A DNA stretch of 64,000 nt from UBA7916 sp036121365 (lineage in GTDB: Bacteria; Pseudomonadota; Gammaproteobacteria; Comchoanobacterales; Comchoanobacteraceae), in NCBI GenBank assembly GCA_036121365.1, contig JAZAFR010000029.1, positions 1 to 64,000 of the forward strand, given 5' to 3'. Below the pieces are notes generated by a model. The model was not told the DNA's origin. It did no database searches and saw only the letters and a program-made list of their open reading frames with translations. Position numbers and translations under genes: made by a program. The first letter of the stretch is position 1, and each line of letters begins with the position of its first letter. Shown here one piece after another: positions 56,086 through 64,000 of this stretch.

Positions 56086-56682
56086 ATGTTTCTTTATTTT
56101 AGATGTTTTTATATCGTGTTATTATTTTTAAATGCCGTGGGTGTAAATGATGTAAGCAGTTTGTCTGATAGAATTAACGGGACTTGGTGCACTCAGTCAG
56201 ATGAGCAAAGTTTTTTATTGAGAGAGCCGTCATCAAAGATGGGCTCTGTTGAAGACTTTAAGTCCTCTGAGCTTTGTGTGACTTTTAATGTTGTACAATC
56301 TTCTTTGGACTCAGGAACAGGTAAAAGTTATGAAGCATTTACAGCTCCAAATATAAAATCAAATCCTAGGTTAACTGGTCATTTTGAAGAGGGCATTCTT
56401 TATGATCCTGGTTTGTTTTCTTATTTTACAACACCAGGTGGTGATGTAGAGATACATGCAGTGGATATGGCAGATAAGAGTCATTATGAATTATATTTGT
56501 TAAAAGGTGCAAGTGCTTCAGGTTCAGATGATCGTTTACAGGGTGTTGTGTTTGAGCATGGCGATAGTCATTCAAATAAAAGAGAAGGACTCAGTGGGCA
56601 TTTATTATTGGTGAAAAAACAAAAGTCCCAGCCTTCTTTTAATCAGCAATGGCAAAAGCTTTATGCTTCGGCTCATCAGTAA
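56086..56682 (+). CDS. Secreted protein, unknown
   Basis: 198 residues from ATG at 56086, which has GAGGAGGTGAG just upstream; an earlier ATG at 56065 precedes this site. A signal peptide (MFLYFRCFYIVLLFLNAVG) is followed by a mature domain with INGTWCTQSDEQS near its start. The pattern (NGTW.C, later LTGHFEEGILYDPG and GLSGHLLLV) suggests a small beta-barrel or lipocalin-like fold, but I do not recognise a family. It lies in the place where thrS is commonly found upstream of infC. Confidence 0.65.
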   Translation: MFLYFRCFYIVLLFLNAVGVNDVSSLSDRINGTWCTQSDEQSFLLREPSSKMGSVEDFKSSELCVTFNVVQSSLDSGTGKSYEAFTAPNIKSNPRLTGHFEEGILYDPGLFSYFTTPGGDVEIHAVDMADKSHYELYLLKGASASGSDDRLQGVVFEHGDSHSNKREGLSGHLLLVKKQKSQPSFNQQWQKLYASAHQ

Positions 56683-56919
56683 GCTTGTTTTAAGTAATGT
56701 CATTTTTTTGTGATTTTTTGATTTTTGCTTTTTTAATCTGCACTCTTCTGTCCCGATTTTACGTTGAAATCATAAATTAAGAATGTGCGCCGATAATGAT
56801 GGAAATGTTACTTTAAGGTTTATCTTGGTCTGCGCATTTGTCATTGAGAGGTTAGGGTTTGCCATCGCTTCAACTTGCAACATGGCAGTCATCTGTGCGT
56901 AGGTTTTTGTATGCAATGC

Positions 56920-56948
56920 TTGAAGTTTTTGTTTAATGAGACTATAAT
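56920..56948 (+). promoter_or_regulatory. Sigma-70 promoter of the infC operon
   Basis: TTGAAG (56920-56925), 17-nt spacer, TATAAT (56943-56948). The expected transcript start near 56955 leaves a ~20-nt leader with TAGGAG (56964-56969) before the AUU start of infC. Confidence 0.75.
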
Positions 56949-56976
56949 CCCGTAATATTTTGTTAGGAGTTTTGTA

Positions 56977-57495
56977 ATTAACAGTTCAAAGAAAAATTAC
57001 GATATGATCAATGAGGGCATTTTAAGTCCGTCTGTGACGGTCATAGATCAAGGTGGTAAAAATTTAGGTGTGATGTCTAAAGAGGCGGCGATTGATCTTG
57101 CAAAATCAGTGCAGCTTGACCTAGTTATGGTTGGTAAGCAAGAAGAGAATCCTGTTTGCAGGATATTGGATTACAGTAAAAAACGTTATGATCAGAGGCG
57201 TAAAAAGCAACAGGCCAAGCATGTCAAAGTTCAGTTGAAAGAAATAAAAATGCGTCCCGTGATTGATGTTGGGGATTATAACATTAAAAAGAAGAAAATG
57301 ATCCAATTTTTGGAGGCCGGTCATAGGGTTAAGATTCTAATTCGATTTCGTGGGCGTGAAGTGATGCATCAGCAGCTTGGGGAAGATTTGGTTGAACGTC
57401 TATTGAAGGATCTAGCGGAATATATCCAGGTTGAGCAGGTGCCAAAATTGGAAGGGAAGCAAATTATATTTGTGATTGTTCCCAAGAAAAAGTGA
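56977..57495 (+). CDS. infC: Translation initiation factor IF-3 (AUU start)
   Basis: 172 residues if read from ATT at 56977, seven nt after TAGGAG. The first ATG (57004) has no ribosome site and would cut off the basic segment before INEGI. The N domain (VTVIDQGGKNLGVMSKEAAIDLAKS) and C domain (VQLKEIKMRPVIDVGDYNIKKKKM, KILIRFRGREVMHQQLG) are complete. infC starts with AUU in E. coli and many relatives, which lets IF-3 repress its own translation; the sequence here fits the same control. It heads infC-rpmI-rplT-pheST-ihfA. Confidence 0.95.
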   Translation: MNSSKKNYDMINEGILSPSVTVIDQGGKNLGVMSKEAAIDLAKSVQLDLVMVGKQEENPVCRILDYSKKRYDQRRKKQQAKHVKVQLKEIKMRPVIDVGDYNIKKKKMIQFLEAGHRVKILIRFRGREVMHQQLGEDLVERLLKDLAEYIQVEQVPKLEGKQIIFVIVPKKK

Positions 57496-57598
57496 TCAAT
57501 CGATTTGAAAGGAGTAAAATAGTTGTATTTCAACTAAATCTTCTTGACATTTGATTGGGTTGTTAGTAATATATGTCAAAATTTTGAGGAATTTAAAA

Positions 57599-57826
57599 AT
57601 GCCAAACAAGTCGGCCAATAAGCAAAAAACAGTCAGCGGTGCTGCAAAACGTTTTAGAGTTTCTGGTGGTTCAGGAAGTTCTATCCGTAAGATACGTCGT
57701 CGTAGTGCATTTCGTTCGCACAATTTAGGTAAGCAAGAGCGTAAGCGATTGGATCAGAAAATTGGTGGAAAGGTAGTAAATCAAGTAGATAAAAGTCGTG
57801 TGAAACGTATGTTAGCGGAGGGGTAA
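57599..57826 (+). CDS. rpmI: Ribosomal protein bL35
   Basis: 75 residues from ATG at 57599 with GAGGA upstream. It has the bL35 core [22 protein letters not shown], and the C-terminal DKSRVKRML. It is about ten residues longer than usual, with extra residues after the start and in the [10 protein letters not shown] loop. It sits between infC and rplT as in other bacteria. Confidence 0.94.
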   Translation: MPNKSANKQKTVSGAAKRFRVSGGSGSSIRKIRRRSAFRSHNLGKQERKRLDQKIGGKVVNQVDKSRVKRMLAEG

Positions 57827-57827
57827 G

Positions 57828-58211
57828 ATGGCTAGAGTTAAACGTGGTGTTGTTGCAAAAGCAAAACATAAAAAAATATTAAAGCTCGCTAAAGGCTACC
57901 AAGGTGCCCGAAGTCGTGTTTTTAGAGTCGCAAAACAAGCAGTTATTAAGGCAAGTCAATATGCTTATCGCGATAGACGCAAGAAGAAAATTCAATTCAG
58001 AAGTCTGTGGATTATGCGAATTAATGCAGCTGTTCGTCAATTTGGTTTGAGCTACAGTCAGTTTATGTATGGTTTGAAGCAGTTGAATGTTGAAATGGAC
58101 AGGAAGCAATTGTCTTATTTGGCTGCTGAGGACATGGATTCGTTTAAGGCCTTGGTTGATAAGGTAAAAGCATTGCCAGCGCTTTCAGGTGTTGACAAAA
58201 AGGTCGTGTAA
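57828..58211 (+). CDS. rplT: Ribosomal protein bL20
   Basis: 127 residues: [19 protein letters not shown], a basic N-terminal extension, then [24 protein letters not shown] and [14 protein letters not shown]. bL20 is needed for early 50S assembly and represses its own operon in E. coli. It begins two nt after the rpmI stop. The C-terminus ([15 protein letters not shown]) is a few residues longer than in E. coli. Confidence 0.96.
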   Translation: MARVKRGVVAKAKHKKILKLAKGYQGARSRVFRVAKQAVIKASQYAYRDRRKKKIQFRSLWIMRINAAVRQFGLSYSQFMYGLKQLNVEMDRKQLSYLAAEDMDSFKALVDKVKALPALSGVDKKVV

Positions 58212-58221
58212 AGGGCCTGAT

Positions 58222-59229
58222 ATGACGATTGTTGATGAATCTGTCATCGATCAATGTCGAAAAGAAGTAGAATCTGTTGTAGACCAGCATGATCTTGATC
58301 AAGTAAAATCTAAATATTTAGGCAACAAAAGTGTTGTTAAAGAAGCTTTTAAAAGAATTTCCTCACTAGAGCCTGAAGCGAGGCTGCGCGCCAGTGCAGC
58401 TGTCAATGCCATAAAGAAGGAATTAGGGCAGATTATTTTTTCTCGAAAAGAGCAGTTGATCTTGTTACAGACTCAAAAGGCACTCGAGAAAGATAAGGTG
58501 GACACCACTCTTTCTGCTGATTTGTGGCAGGGAGGTGTGTTGCATCCATTGTCAAAAACAATGTCTGAAATTAAAGGTCTGTTGTACAAACTCGGATTTG
58601 ATATTGCTTTTGGCCCTGAAGCTGAAACTTTTTATTATAATTTTACCGCTTTGAATACGCCTCGTTATCACCCGGCGGTGACTTCACAAGATACGCTATA
58701 TATCGATCATCCAGATCAAGAGGATCTTTTATTGAGATCTCATACATCATGTGTTCAGATTAGAATGTTGGAAAATCACAAACCTCCGCTGCGTATTTTT
58801 TCGCCGGGTCGTGTTTTTAGAGCTGATACACCAGATGCAACTCATAGTCCTTGTTTTATGCAATGTGAGGGTCTATTGGTTGATAAAAAGGTCACGTTGA
58901 GTGATTTGGTTGCGATTTTACGTTATGTTCTCGAAGGTTTTTTTGGCCAGTCATTGAAGTTGCGTTTTAGGCCGTCATATTTTCCCTTTACGGAGCCTTC
59001 GTTGGAATGTGACATATGGTTTAAAAATAATTGGCTAGAGGTGCTTGGCTGTGGTATGGTTCATCCCAATGTTCTGAAGAATGTTGGCATAGACTCTTCT
59101 GAATATAGAGGTTTTGCATTTGGTCTGGGTATTGATAGATTGACCATGTTGCGATATCAGATTGAGGACATTCGTTGTTTATACGAAGGTGATCAAGCAT
59201 TTTTACAACAGGGTAGCGATGCATGTTAG
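58222..59229 (+). CDS. pheS: Phenylalanyl-tRNA synthetase alpha subunit
   Basis: 335 residues from ATG at 58222. The N-terminal coiled coil contacts tRNA. The class II catalytic core shows HPLSKTMSEI, FGPEAETFYYNF, LLRSHTSCVQIR, FSPGRVFRAD (motif 2) and GFAFGLGIDRLTMLRY (motif 3). A longer frame from 58189 overlaps rplT and is unlikely. The stop overlaps the pheT start by seven nt. Confidence 0.96.
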   Translation: MTIVDESVIDQCRKEVESVVDQHDLDQVKSKYLGNKSVVKEAFKRISSLEPEARLRASAAVNAIKKELGQIIFSRKEQLILLQTQKALEKDKVDTTLSADLWQGGVLHPLSKTMSEIKGLLYKLGFDIAFGPEAETFYYNFTALNTPRYHPAVTSQDTLYIDHPDQEDLLLRSHTSCVQIRMLENHKPPLRIFSPGRVFRADTPDATHSPCFMQCEGLLVDKKVTLSDLVAILRYVLEGFFGQSLKLRFRPSYFPFTEPSLECDIWFKNNWLEVLGCGMVHPNVLKNVGIDSSEYRGFAFGLGIDRLTMLRYQIEDIRCLYEGDQAFLQQGSDAC

Positions 59230-61631
59230 TTCTGAATGAATATTGGATACAGTCATGGCTGGATCAAAAAATAGATGCTGATCAGTCACATGAATTTTTA
59301 TTAAAACAGGGTTTTGAGATGGAATCTCTTGATCCGATCTACACAACAGGCATTCTCATTGGTGAAATCGTCGCTGTTGATAAGCATCCTGATGCAGATA
59401 AGTTGAATATTTGTCAGGTTTCTATTGGCGAAGGTGACCCTTTACAAATTGTCTGTGGCTGCTCTTCTGTTGCAGTCGGTGTTAAGGTGGCTGTTGCGAC
59501 AGAAGGAATAGAACTTGGTGATTTTAAAATTGCCAAACGAAAGTTGCGCGGCGTTGACTCATGTGGGATGTTGTGCAGCCAGAGTGAGCTTGGTTTTAAA
59601 ACCAGTTCTTCAGGTATATGGCATTTAAATAAAGATGCACCAGTAGGGGTGTTGTTGGATGTGTATTTACAGCGTTCTGACTCTCGGTACGGCATTGATA
59701 TTACACCCAATCGTGGAGACTGTATGTCTTTACGTGGTGTTGTTAGAGAGTTTGCAATTGGTCTTCAAGCCAATGTTGTTCCGCCTTGGGATGTGATTTC
59801 TCAAGACTTTCTTTCTTTGCCTGTTCGCTCTTCTATAGACGTATCTAATGATGCAAAGGCATTTGTTGATATGTTCCACTTGGTATGCTTGGAGCGTGAG
59901 CAAACATCTTGTGAAATGAAAACACCTGATTGGATACAAGTTCGTTTGATAGAAGCTGGGTTTGGTTTGCATCATTGCGTCGTAGATATATTAAATTACG
60001 TTATGTTGGAAACAGGGCAGCCAATGCATGCTTATGGTTCTGGCTTGACAGATGAATTTTCCTTACAAATGGGACATGATGATTCTTTGGAGCTGCTCAA
60101 CGGTGAAGAAGTCTCTTTGGATGAGAATACTTTGGTGATTTCTAATGCTGGTAAACCCGCTTGCATTGCAGGTTATATGGGAGGGCAAGACAGTGCTTGT
60201 CAGAAAGATGATGTCACTATTTATCTTGAAGCTGCAGCATTTGATTCTGCTCAAGTTGCTTATCACTGCAGAAAGTATGTTGATCATACTCAGTCTGGGA
60301 GTCGTTTTGAGCGGGGAATAGATTTTAATTTTACGAAAAATGCCTGTCAAAGAGCCATTGATTTACTTGTAAAATACGCTGGATTTAAGCCTTTATATAG
60401 AATTGCTTATGATGCTTATGATTTGAATGATAAGAAGCGGACAATTGATTTTTCTGTTTCATTTCCAGAGAAGGTTTTGGGTTTTTCTTATCCCATTGAA
60501 TTAATTGAATCATCTTTGAAGTCTTCTGGATGTGCAGTGAGTATTAATAATGATCAGATTTCTGTCACTCCTCCGACCTGGCGGAATGATTTGAAATTGC
60601 CAGAAACCATAGTTTCTGAGCTTTTAAGGCTGCAAGGCATGCCGAAAGACTTAGATCATTCATTGTCTTTGAATCTTGATTTTCATGTGTCTGATTTTGC
60701 TAAAACTGATGCTTTTGTTGATTCTGTTAAACGCTTGATGTTGGGATGTGGATTTTATGAAACATATGGATATAGTTTTGAGAGTGACGAAGAAACTCTG
60801 TGTTTTTGTCAGGATGATTCTTCTCTTGTGAAGCTTAAAAATCCAATTAGTCATGCATTCAATACTATGCGAGTGACAATGTTTCCTGGTTTATTAAAAC
60901 AGGTGAAAAAGAATTTGTCGAAGCAGGAAAGCAATATTCGTTTATTTGAGATTGGGCATTGCTTTGAGCGTCAAGATGGGAATATTTTAGAACGAATGAT
61001 GCTGTCTTGTGCATTGACTGGTTCTGATGTTCCTGAAAGTTGGTTTGGATCATCATCTTTGGGTTTCTTTCATGCAAAAAGTTTGCTTGACTATGTTCTG
61101 TCTTCTTTTCGCATTCAATCTTCGGAGAAATTGATATGGAAAGAAGATTCGATTGAGGGCTTTCATCCACACCAGGGTGGTCAATTTTATTATGCAGGTC
61201 GGGTAATTGGGACATGTGGGCTTTTGCATCCAAAGCTGGCCAAGACTTATAAGATTAAAGAGAAGATCTATTTTGTTTCTCTTGATTTAGATTGGCTTAA
61301 GACTCATATTGCTGAAGAAAAGCGTTATCAGCAAGTGAGCAACCAACCTATGATGAGACGTGACCTATCTTTGGTTATTCCAAACGACGTTTCTTACGAG
61401 CTTATTAAGAAAGAAATCGATGTAAATGTTAAAGATAATTTGAAAAAAGTTATGGTTTTTGATATATATAATGGAGATCAGATACCGGATGGTTTCTACA
61501 GTATGAGTATTGGCCTTTTATTTCAAGATGCGTTAAGGACTTTGCAGGATGATGATCTTGCGCCAGTGATTCTAAAGCTAATGGCCAATCTTGAAAAAAA
61601 ATTGAACATAAAACCCCGAGGAGGAAGTTAA
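59223..61631 (+). CDS. pheT: Phenylalanyl-tRNA synthetase beta subunit
   Basis: 802 residues, full length. Domains in order: N-terminal region and tRNA-binding EMAP-like domain (VDKHPDADKLNICQVSIG, ~40-150), B3/4 editing domain (~GYMGGQDSA), B5 domain and catalytic-like core, and the C-terminal ferredoxin-fold anticodon-binding domain (QPMMRRDLSLVIPNDVSY). It forms the alpha2beta2 enzyme with PheS. The stop is followed one nt later by ihfA. Confidence 0.96.
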   Translation: MLVLNEYWIQSWLDQKIDADQSHEFLLKQGFEMESLDPIYTTGILIGEIVAVDKHPDADKLNICQVSIGEGDPLQIVCGCSSVAVGVKVAVATEGIELGDFKIAKRKLRGVDSCGMLCSQSELGFKTSSSGIWHLNKDAPVGVLLDVYLQRSDSRYGIDITPNRGDCMSLRGVVREFAIGLQANVVPPWDVISQDFLSLPVRSSIDVSNDAKAFVDMFHLVCLEREQTSCEMKTPDWIQVRLIEAGFGLHHCVVDILNYVMLETGQPMHAYGSGLTDEFSLQMGHDDSLELLNGEEVSLDENTLVISNAGKPACIAGYMGGQDSACQKDDVTIYLEAAAFDSAQVAYHCRKYVDHTQSGSRFERGIDFNFTKNACQRAIDLLVKYAGFKPLYRIAYDAYDLNDKKRTIDFSVSFPEKVLGFSYPIELIESSLKSSGCAVSINNDQISVTPPTWRNDLKLPETIVSELLRLQGMPKDLDHSLSLNLDFHVSDFAKTDAFVDSVKRLMLGCGFYETYGYSFESDEETLCFCQDDSSLVKLKNPISHAFNTMRVTMFPGLLKQVKKNLSKQESNIRLFEIGHCFERQDGNILERMMLSCALTGSDVPESWFGSSSLGFFHAKSLLDYVLSSFRIQSSEKLIWKEDSIEGFHPHQGGQFYYAGRVIGTCGLLHPKLAKTYKIKEKIYFVSLDLDWLKTHIAEEKRYQQVSNQPMMRRDLSLVIPNDVSYELIKKEIDVNVKDNLKKVMVFDIYNGDQIPDGFYSMSIGLLFQDALRTLQDDDLAPVILKLMANLEKKLNIKPRGGS

Positions 61632-61632
61632 G

Positions 61633-61980
61633 ATGGAGACATTAACAAGGGCAGAGTTATCAGATAAAATCGGAAGAATGAGCGGTGATGTATCAAGATC
61701 GGATGTTGAACGTATGGTCGATGAGTTTTTTCGGGTGATCTCTCAGTCTTTAGAAGAGGGGGGCGTTGTTCGACTTTCAGGTTTTGGTAACTTCTTGTTG
61801 TTGGATAAAAAGCAAAGGCCAGGGCGTAACCCTAAAACGGGACAAGTGATTCCAGTCTCTGCAAGAAGAGTGGTCACTTTTCGTCCAGGCAATAAGCTTA
61901 AGGAGACGGTTGATAAATCAACCAGAGCAAAGTATGCCAAGCTCAATGAAAATCAAAAAGAAGAAGAAATTGTATCATAG
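61633..61980 (+). CDS. ihfA: Integration host factor alpha subunit
   Basis: 115 residues. The HU/IHF fold with TRAELSDKIGRMSGDVSRSDVERMVDEFF, VRLSGFGNFLLLDKKQRPGRNPKTGQVIPV and RRVVTFRPGNKLKE. The position after pheT is that of ihfA in gammaproteobacteria, and GRNPKTG holds the intercalating proline. A ~15-residue charged tail (ENQKEEEIVS) extends it. It bends specific DNA sites as a heterodimer with IhfB. GAGGAAG precedes the ATG. Confidence 0.95.
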   Translation: METLTRAELSDKIGRMSGDVSRSDVERMVDEFFRVISQSLEEGGVVRLSGFGNFLLLDKKQRPGRNPKTGQVIPVSARRVVTFRPGNKLKETVDKSTRAKYAKLNENQKEEEIVS

Positions 61981-62010
61981 GGCCATTGATTTTATATTTT
62001 TTCTAATTCT

Positions 62011-62084
62011 CGGGGCGTAGCGCAGCCTGGTAGCGTACTTGCATGGGGTGCAAGTGGTCGCTGGTTCAAATCCAGCCGTCCCGA
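62011..62084 (+). tRNA. tRNA-Pro(GGG)
   Basis: Acceptor CGGGGCG/CGTCCCG, D arm AGCGCAGCCTGGTAGCG, anticodon stem CTTGC/GCAAG with loop ATGGGGT (anticodon GGG), T arm GCTGG-TTCAAAT-CCAGC. Discriminator A; TTT follows, so no CCA is encoded. It lies 30 nt after ihfA. Confidence 0.95.
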
Positions 62085-62157
62085 TTTATAAGCTTTATTA
62101 AATTGGTTTTAAATTAAAATAATATTGTGTATACTGTATAATATTTTGGATACAAAG

Positions 62158-63243
62158 ATGAAAATTTCCAGCTACTTATACACACTTTTGTCTTTTATAG
62201 TGATTGTCTTTTCGTTTTTTACTGCATTTGTAGAGGTTTTTAGTGTTTGGAATTTGATCAATATCTTTATAGGCAGAGATCTGGCATATTTGGTGTCAGC
62301 TATTGTCTTTCAATTTGCTGTTTCTGATGCTTTTTGCGTCTATGAGTCATTTTTCAATGCGATACAACAAATGTTGTCTTTGTTTTTTTCTGAGACTACC
62401 AGTGTGGTATTTTTATGGATTTTTCTTTATGCCCTGGCGATATATGCTTCTTTTAGTATCTTGCTCCAGTATAGTTTTATGCATGTTGCTTTTCAAACAT
62501 CCTTATTTTTTTATGTTTATATGCCAGAATTATATTTAGTGATACCCTTCCTTGTCAATTTGCTAATACAGCCCATGGTTCTAACTGTGACTTTAAATGC
62601 TTTCAATAAGATTTGTGATTGTATTTTAATGTTGCGCAATAAAATTATGGTGATACAGCCCTCTAAAGAACATGAATCAGTTTATCGTTTTTCGATTACT
62701 CTGTTGAACTATTCATTGTGTATGCTTTTGACATTGAATTTCAGCGAGGCCCTTTATGTTTCTCTTAAAGATGGGGTTCTTCACTATAAACTCATGTACA
62801 ATAGTGTGTTATCCTTTAATCATTTACAAGAAACTTTATTGTTGGTTGCCATTGCATTGTCTACATTTAGGACAATGTCGGCTGTTGCCGATAACTTCAT
62901 TGCTTTTTTGGTCTCTCCTTATCACAAAGTCCACAAATTTATTCTTGATTTTAAAAAGGTCACTCTGTATGAAAGAATGATCTACGGTTGGGGTTATTTC
63001 ACAGTACTATGTCGTTCTATAGTCAGAGGTTTACAGACTTCTTCTTATGGATCTGGCTTTCGCCAAGTTACGGTATCTTATATTGACAAATCGAGACGTA
63101 ACGCGTTTGCTTACTTAATCTTGCGTAAGAAGCCTATGTCCTTAAATGTTTCCAAAAAAGAAGAAGTTGATAAAGAAAAGAACCAAACCCCTTATCTTGA
63201 GAAGGTTTGTAAAGAATTAACCAGTAAATTAAGATTATTATGA
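62158..63243 (+). CDS. Polytopic membrane protein of unknown function
   Basis: 361 residues from ATG at 62158 (a weaker in-frame ATG lies at 62125, upstream of a TATAAT at 62137-62142). About six hydrophobic segments fill residues ~1-150 and two or three more lie at ~185-255. A basic C-terminal cytoplasmic part (SYIDKSRRNAFAYLILRKK, then EEVDKEKNQ...) ends the protein. Aromatic residues, especially F and Y, are frequent in the helices. I recognise no family. Its stop overlaps the mutL start (ATGA), so mutL may depend on its translation. Confidence 0.65.
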   Translation: MKISSYLYTLLSFIVIVFSFFTAFVEVFSVWNLINIFIGRDLAYLVSAIVFQFAVSDAFCVYESFFNAIQQMLSLFFSETTSVVFLWIFLYALAIYASFSILLQYSFMHVAFQTSLFFYVYMPELYLVIPFLVNLLIQPMVLTVTLNAFNKICDCILMLRNKIMVIQPSKEHESVYRFSITLLNYSLCMLLTLNFSEALYVSLKDGVLHYKLMYNSVLSFNHLQETLLLVAIALSTFRTMSAVADNFIAFLVSPYHKVHKFILDFKKVTLYERMIYGWGYFTVLCRSIVRGLQTSSYGSGFRQVTVSYIDKSRRNAFAYLILRKKPMSLNVSKKEEVDKEKNQTPYLEKVCKELTSKLRLL

Positions 63244-64000
63244 AAGAGATCATTCAATTACCAATAGAAATTTCAAATCAAATAGCCGCTGGAGAAGTGA
63301 TAGAAAATCCTGCTGCAGTGATTAAAGAGTTGATTGAAAATTCAGTAGATTCTGGCGCTGATAAAATTGTTATCACAGTCGAAAGATCCGGTAAGAGTTA
63401 TATCTCAGTAGAAGACAATGGTTCTGGTATCGCCCATGACCAATTGTCTAAATTGATTTTGCGTCATGCTACCAGTAAAATTCGTACAATGGATGATTTA
63501 TTGCATTGTCGGTCAATGGGCTTTCGAGGCGAAGCGTTGGCCAGTATATCAAGTGTGAGCCGTTTTCGTGTACGCAGTCATACTGCCGAACAAGATGTTG
63601 CTTGGCAATTGTTCTGCGAGGGCGATTCAACCGATGATATGCGAATTGAGCCTTTTGATTCTCCTTGTTCAGTTGGAACGGTGGTAGAAGTGAGAGATTT
63701 GTTTTTTCGTGTGCCTGCTCGGCAGAAATTCTTAAGCAGTGATCAGGCTGAAATGCGGAAAATTAAAGAAGTGGTCAAAAAGATGATACTGGCCCATCCT
63801 GCTGTCACTCTTGAGCTTAAAAATGCTGATAAACGTGTTTTATTGGCTGATTCCTGCACAGATATTGCAAGTAGTAAAGAGCGTTTGAAGAGTGTCTTTG
63901 GTGGTGATTTTGCACAAAGTGCTTTTTATATTGATCAGAAGATGGTGTGGGGGCGCTTGCAGGGATGGTGTGCAAGGCCCAGTTATAATCGCCGTTATGC
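63240..64000 (+). CDS. mutL: DNA mismatch repair protein MutL (5' part)
   Basis: The first 253 codons; the gene runs off the window. GHKL ATPase motifs are in order: QIAAGEVIENPAAVIKELIE, SVDSGADKI, VEDNGSGIA, RHATSKI and GFRGEALASISSVS. The transducer domain begins ~residue 205 with KSVFGGDFAQ. MutL links MutS mismatch recognition to strand excision. The ATG overlaps the stop of the upstream membrane protein gene. Confidence 0.95.
   Translation, partial: MKEIIQLPIEISNQIAAGEVIENPAAVIKELIENSVDSGADKIVITVERSGKSYISVEDNGSGIAHDQLSKLILRHATSKIRTMDDLLHCRSMGFRGEALASISSVSRFRVRSHTAEQDVAWQLFCEGDSTDDMRIEPFDSPCSVGTVVEVRDLFFRVPARQKFLSSDQAEMRKIKEVVKKMILAHPAVTLELKNADKRVLLADSCTDIASSKERLKSVFGGDFAQSAFYIDQKMVWGRLQGWCARPSYNRRY

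Overview
The window is AT-rich chromosomal DNA of a gammaproteobacterium. Several housekeeping blocks have the gammaproteobacterial order: pyrG-kdsA-eno-ftsB, sdhCDAB-sucABCD, infC-rpmI-rplT-pheST-ihfA, hup-(tRNAs)-ppiD, and hisS-yfgM-der. Between them lie genes typical of a host-associated, probably intracellular lineage: a long kinase-like ankyrin-repeat protein, proteins with a eukaryotic-type IQ motif, and large lysine-rich proteins with hydrophobic hairpins. A Legionellales-like relative is my best inference, but the sequence alone does not fix the taxon. I see no rRNA, CRISPR array, integrase or transposase.

Layout. 1-4.7 kb: the 3' part of an accessory cluster on the minus strand (kinase-ankyrin protein, possible small membrane protein, TM2-domain protein) ending at tRNA-Ser(GCU). 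5-7.8 kb, minus strand: unknown membrane protein, csrA, NIF3-like protein. 7.9-12.7 kb: a pair of acyl-CoA dehydrogenases, a membrane-anchored alpha/beta hydrolase, a secreted cysteine-containing protein and tRNA-Arg. 12.7-20.7 kb: rmuC, pyrG-kdsA-eno-ftsB, an MFS transporter and trxB. 21-30.5 kb: succinate dehydrogenase, 2-oxoglutarate dehydrogenase E1/E2 and succinyl-CoA synthetase in one TCA-cycle run. 30.7-35.5 kb: two tandem paralogous proteins of unknown function. 35.7-40.2 kb, minus strand: der, yfgM, hisS, rodZ, an overlooked 54-codon ORF and an OB-fold protein. 40.3-47.6 kb: a CDF cation transporter, three effector-like genes (two carrying an IQ-like motif), hemH, ppiD, tRNA-Asp, tRNA-Val and HU. 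47.8-56.7 kb: two unknown proteins, an MscS channel, a GT10 fucosyltransferase coupled to ccmAB, dksA, a PfkB kinase and a secreted protein. 57-64 kb: translation operon infC to ihfA, tRNA-Pro, a polytopic membrane protein and the 5' end of mutL.

The most unusual part is 41.5-44.3 kb. Two IQ-motif paralogues arose by a tandem duplication that also copied the last ~20 codons of hemH, leaving a hemH tail remnant at 43310-43366. The duplicated genes kept near-consensus sigma-70 promoters, and all three genes of the cluster end in terminators with the same stem sequence. Together with the kinase-ankyrin protein and the 756/787-residue paralogues, they look like a set of candidate secreted host-interaction proteins. 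That role is inferred from protein features only.
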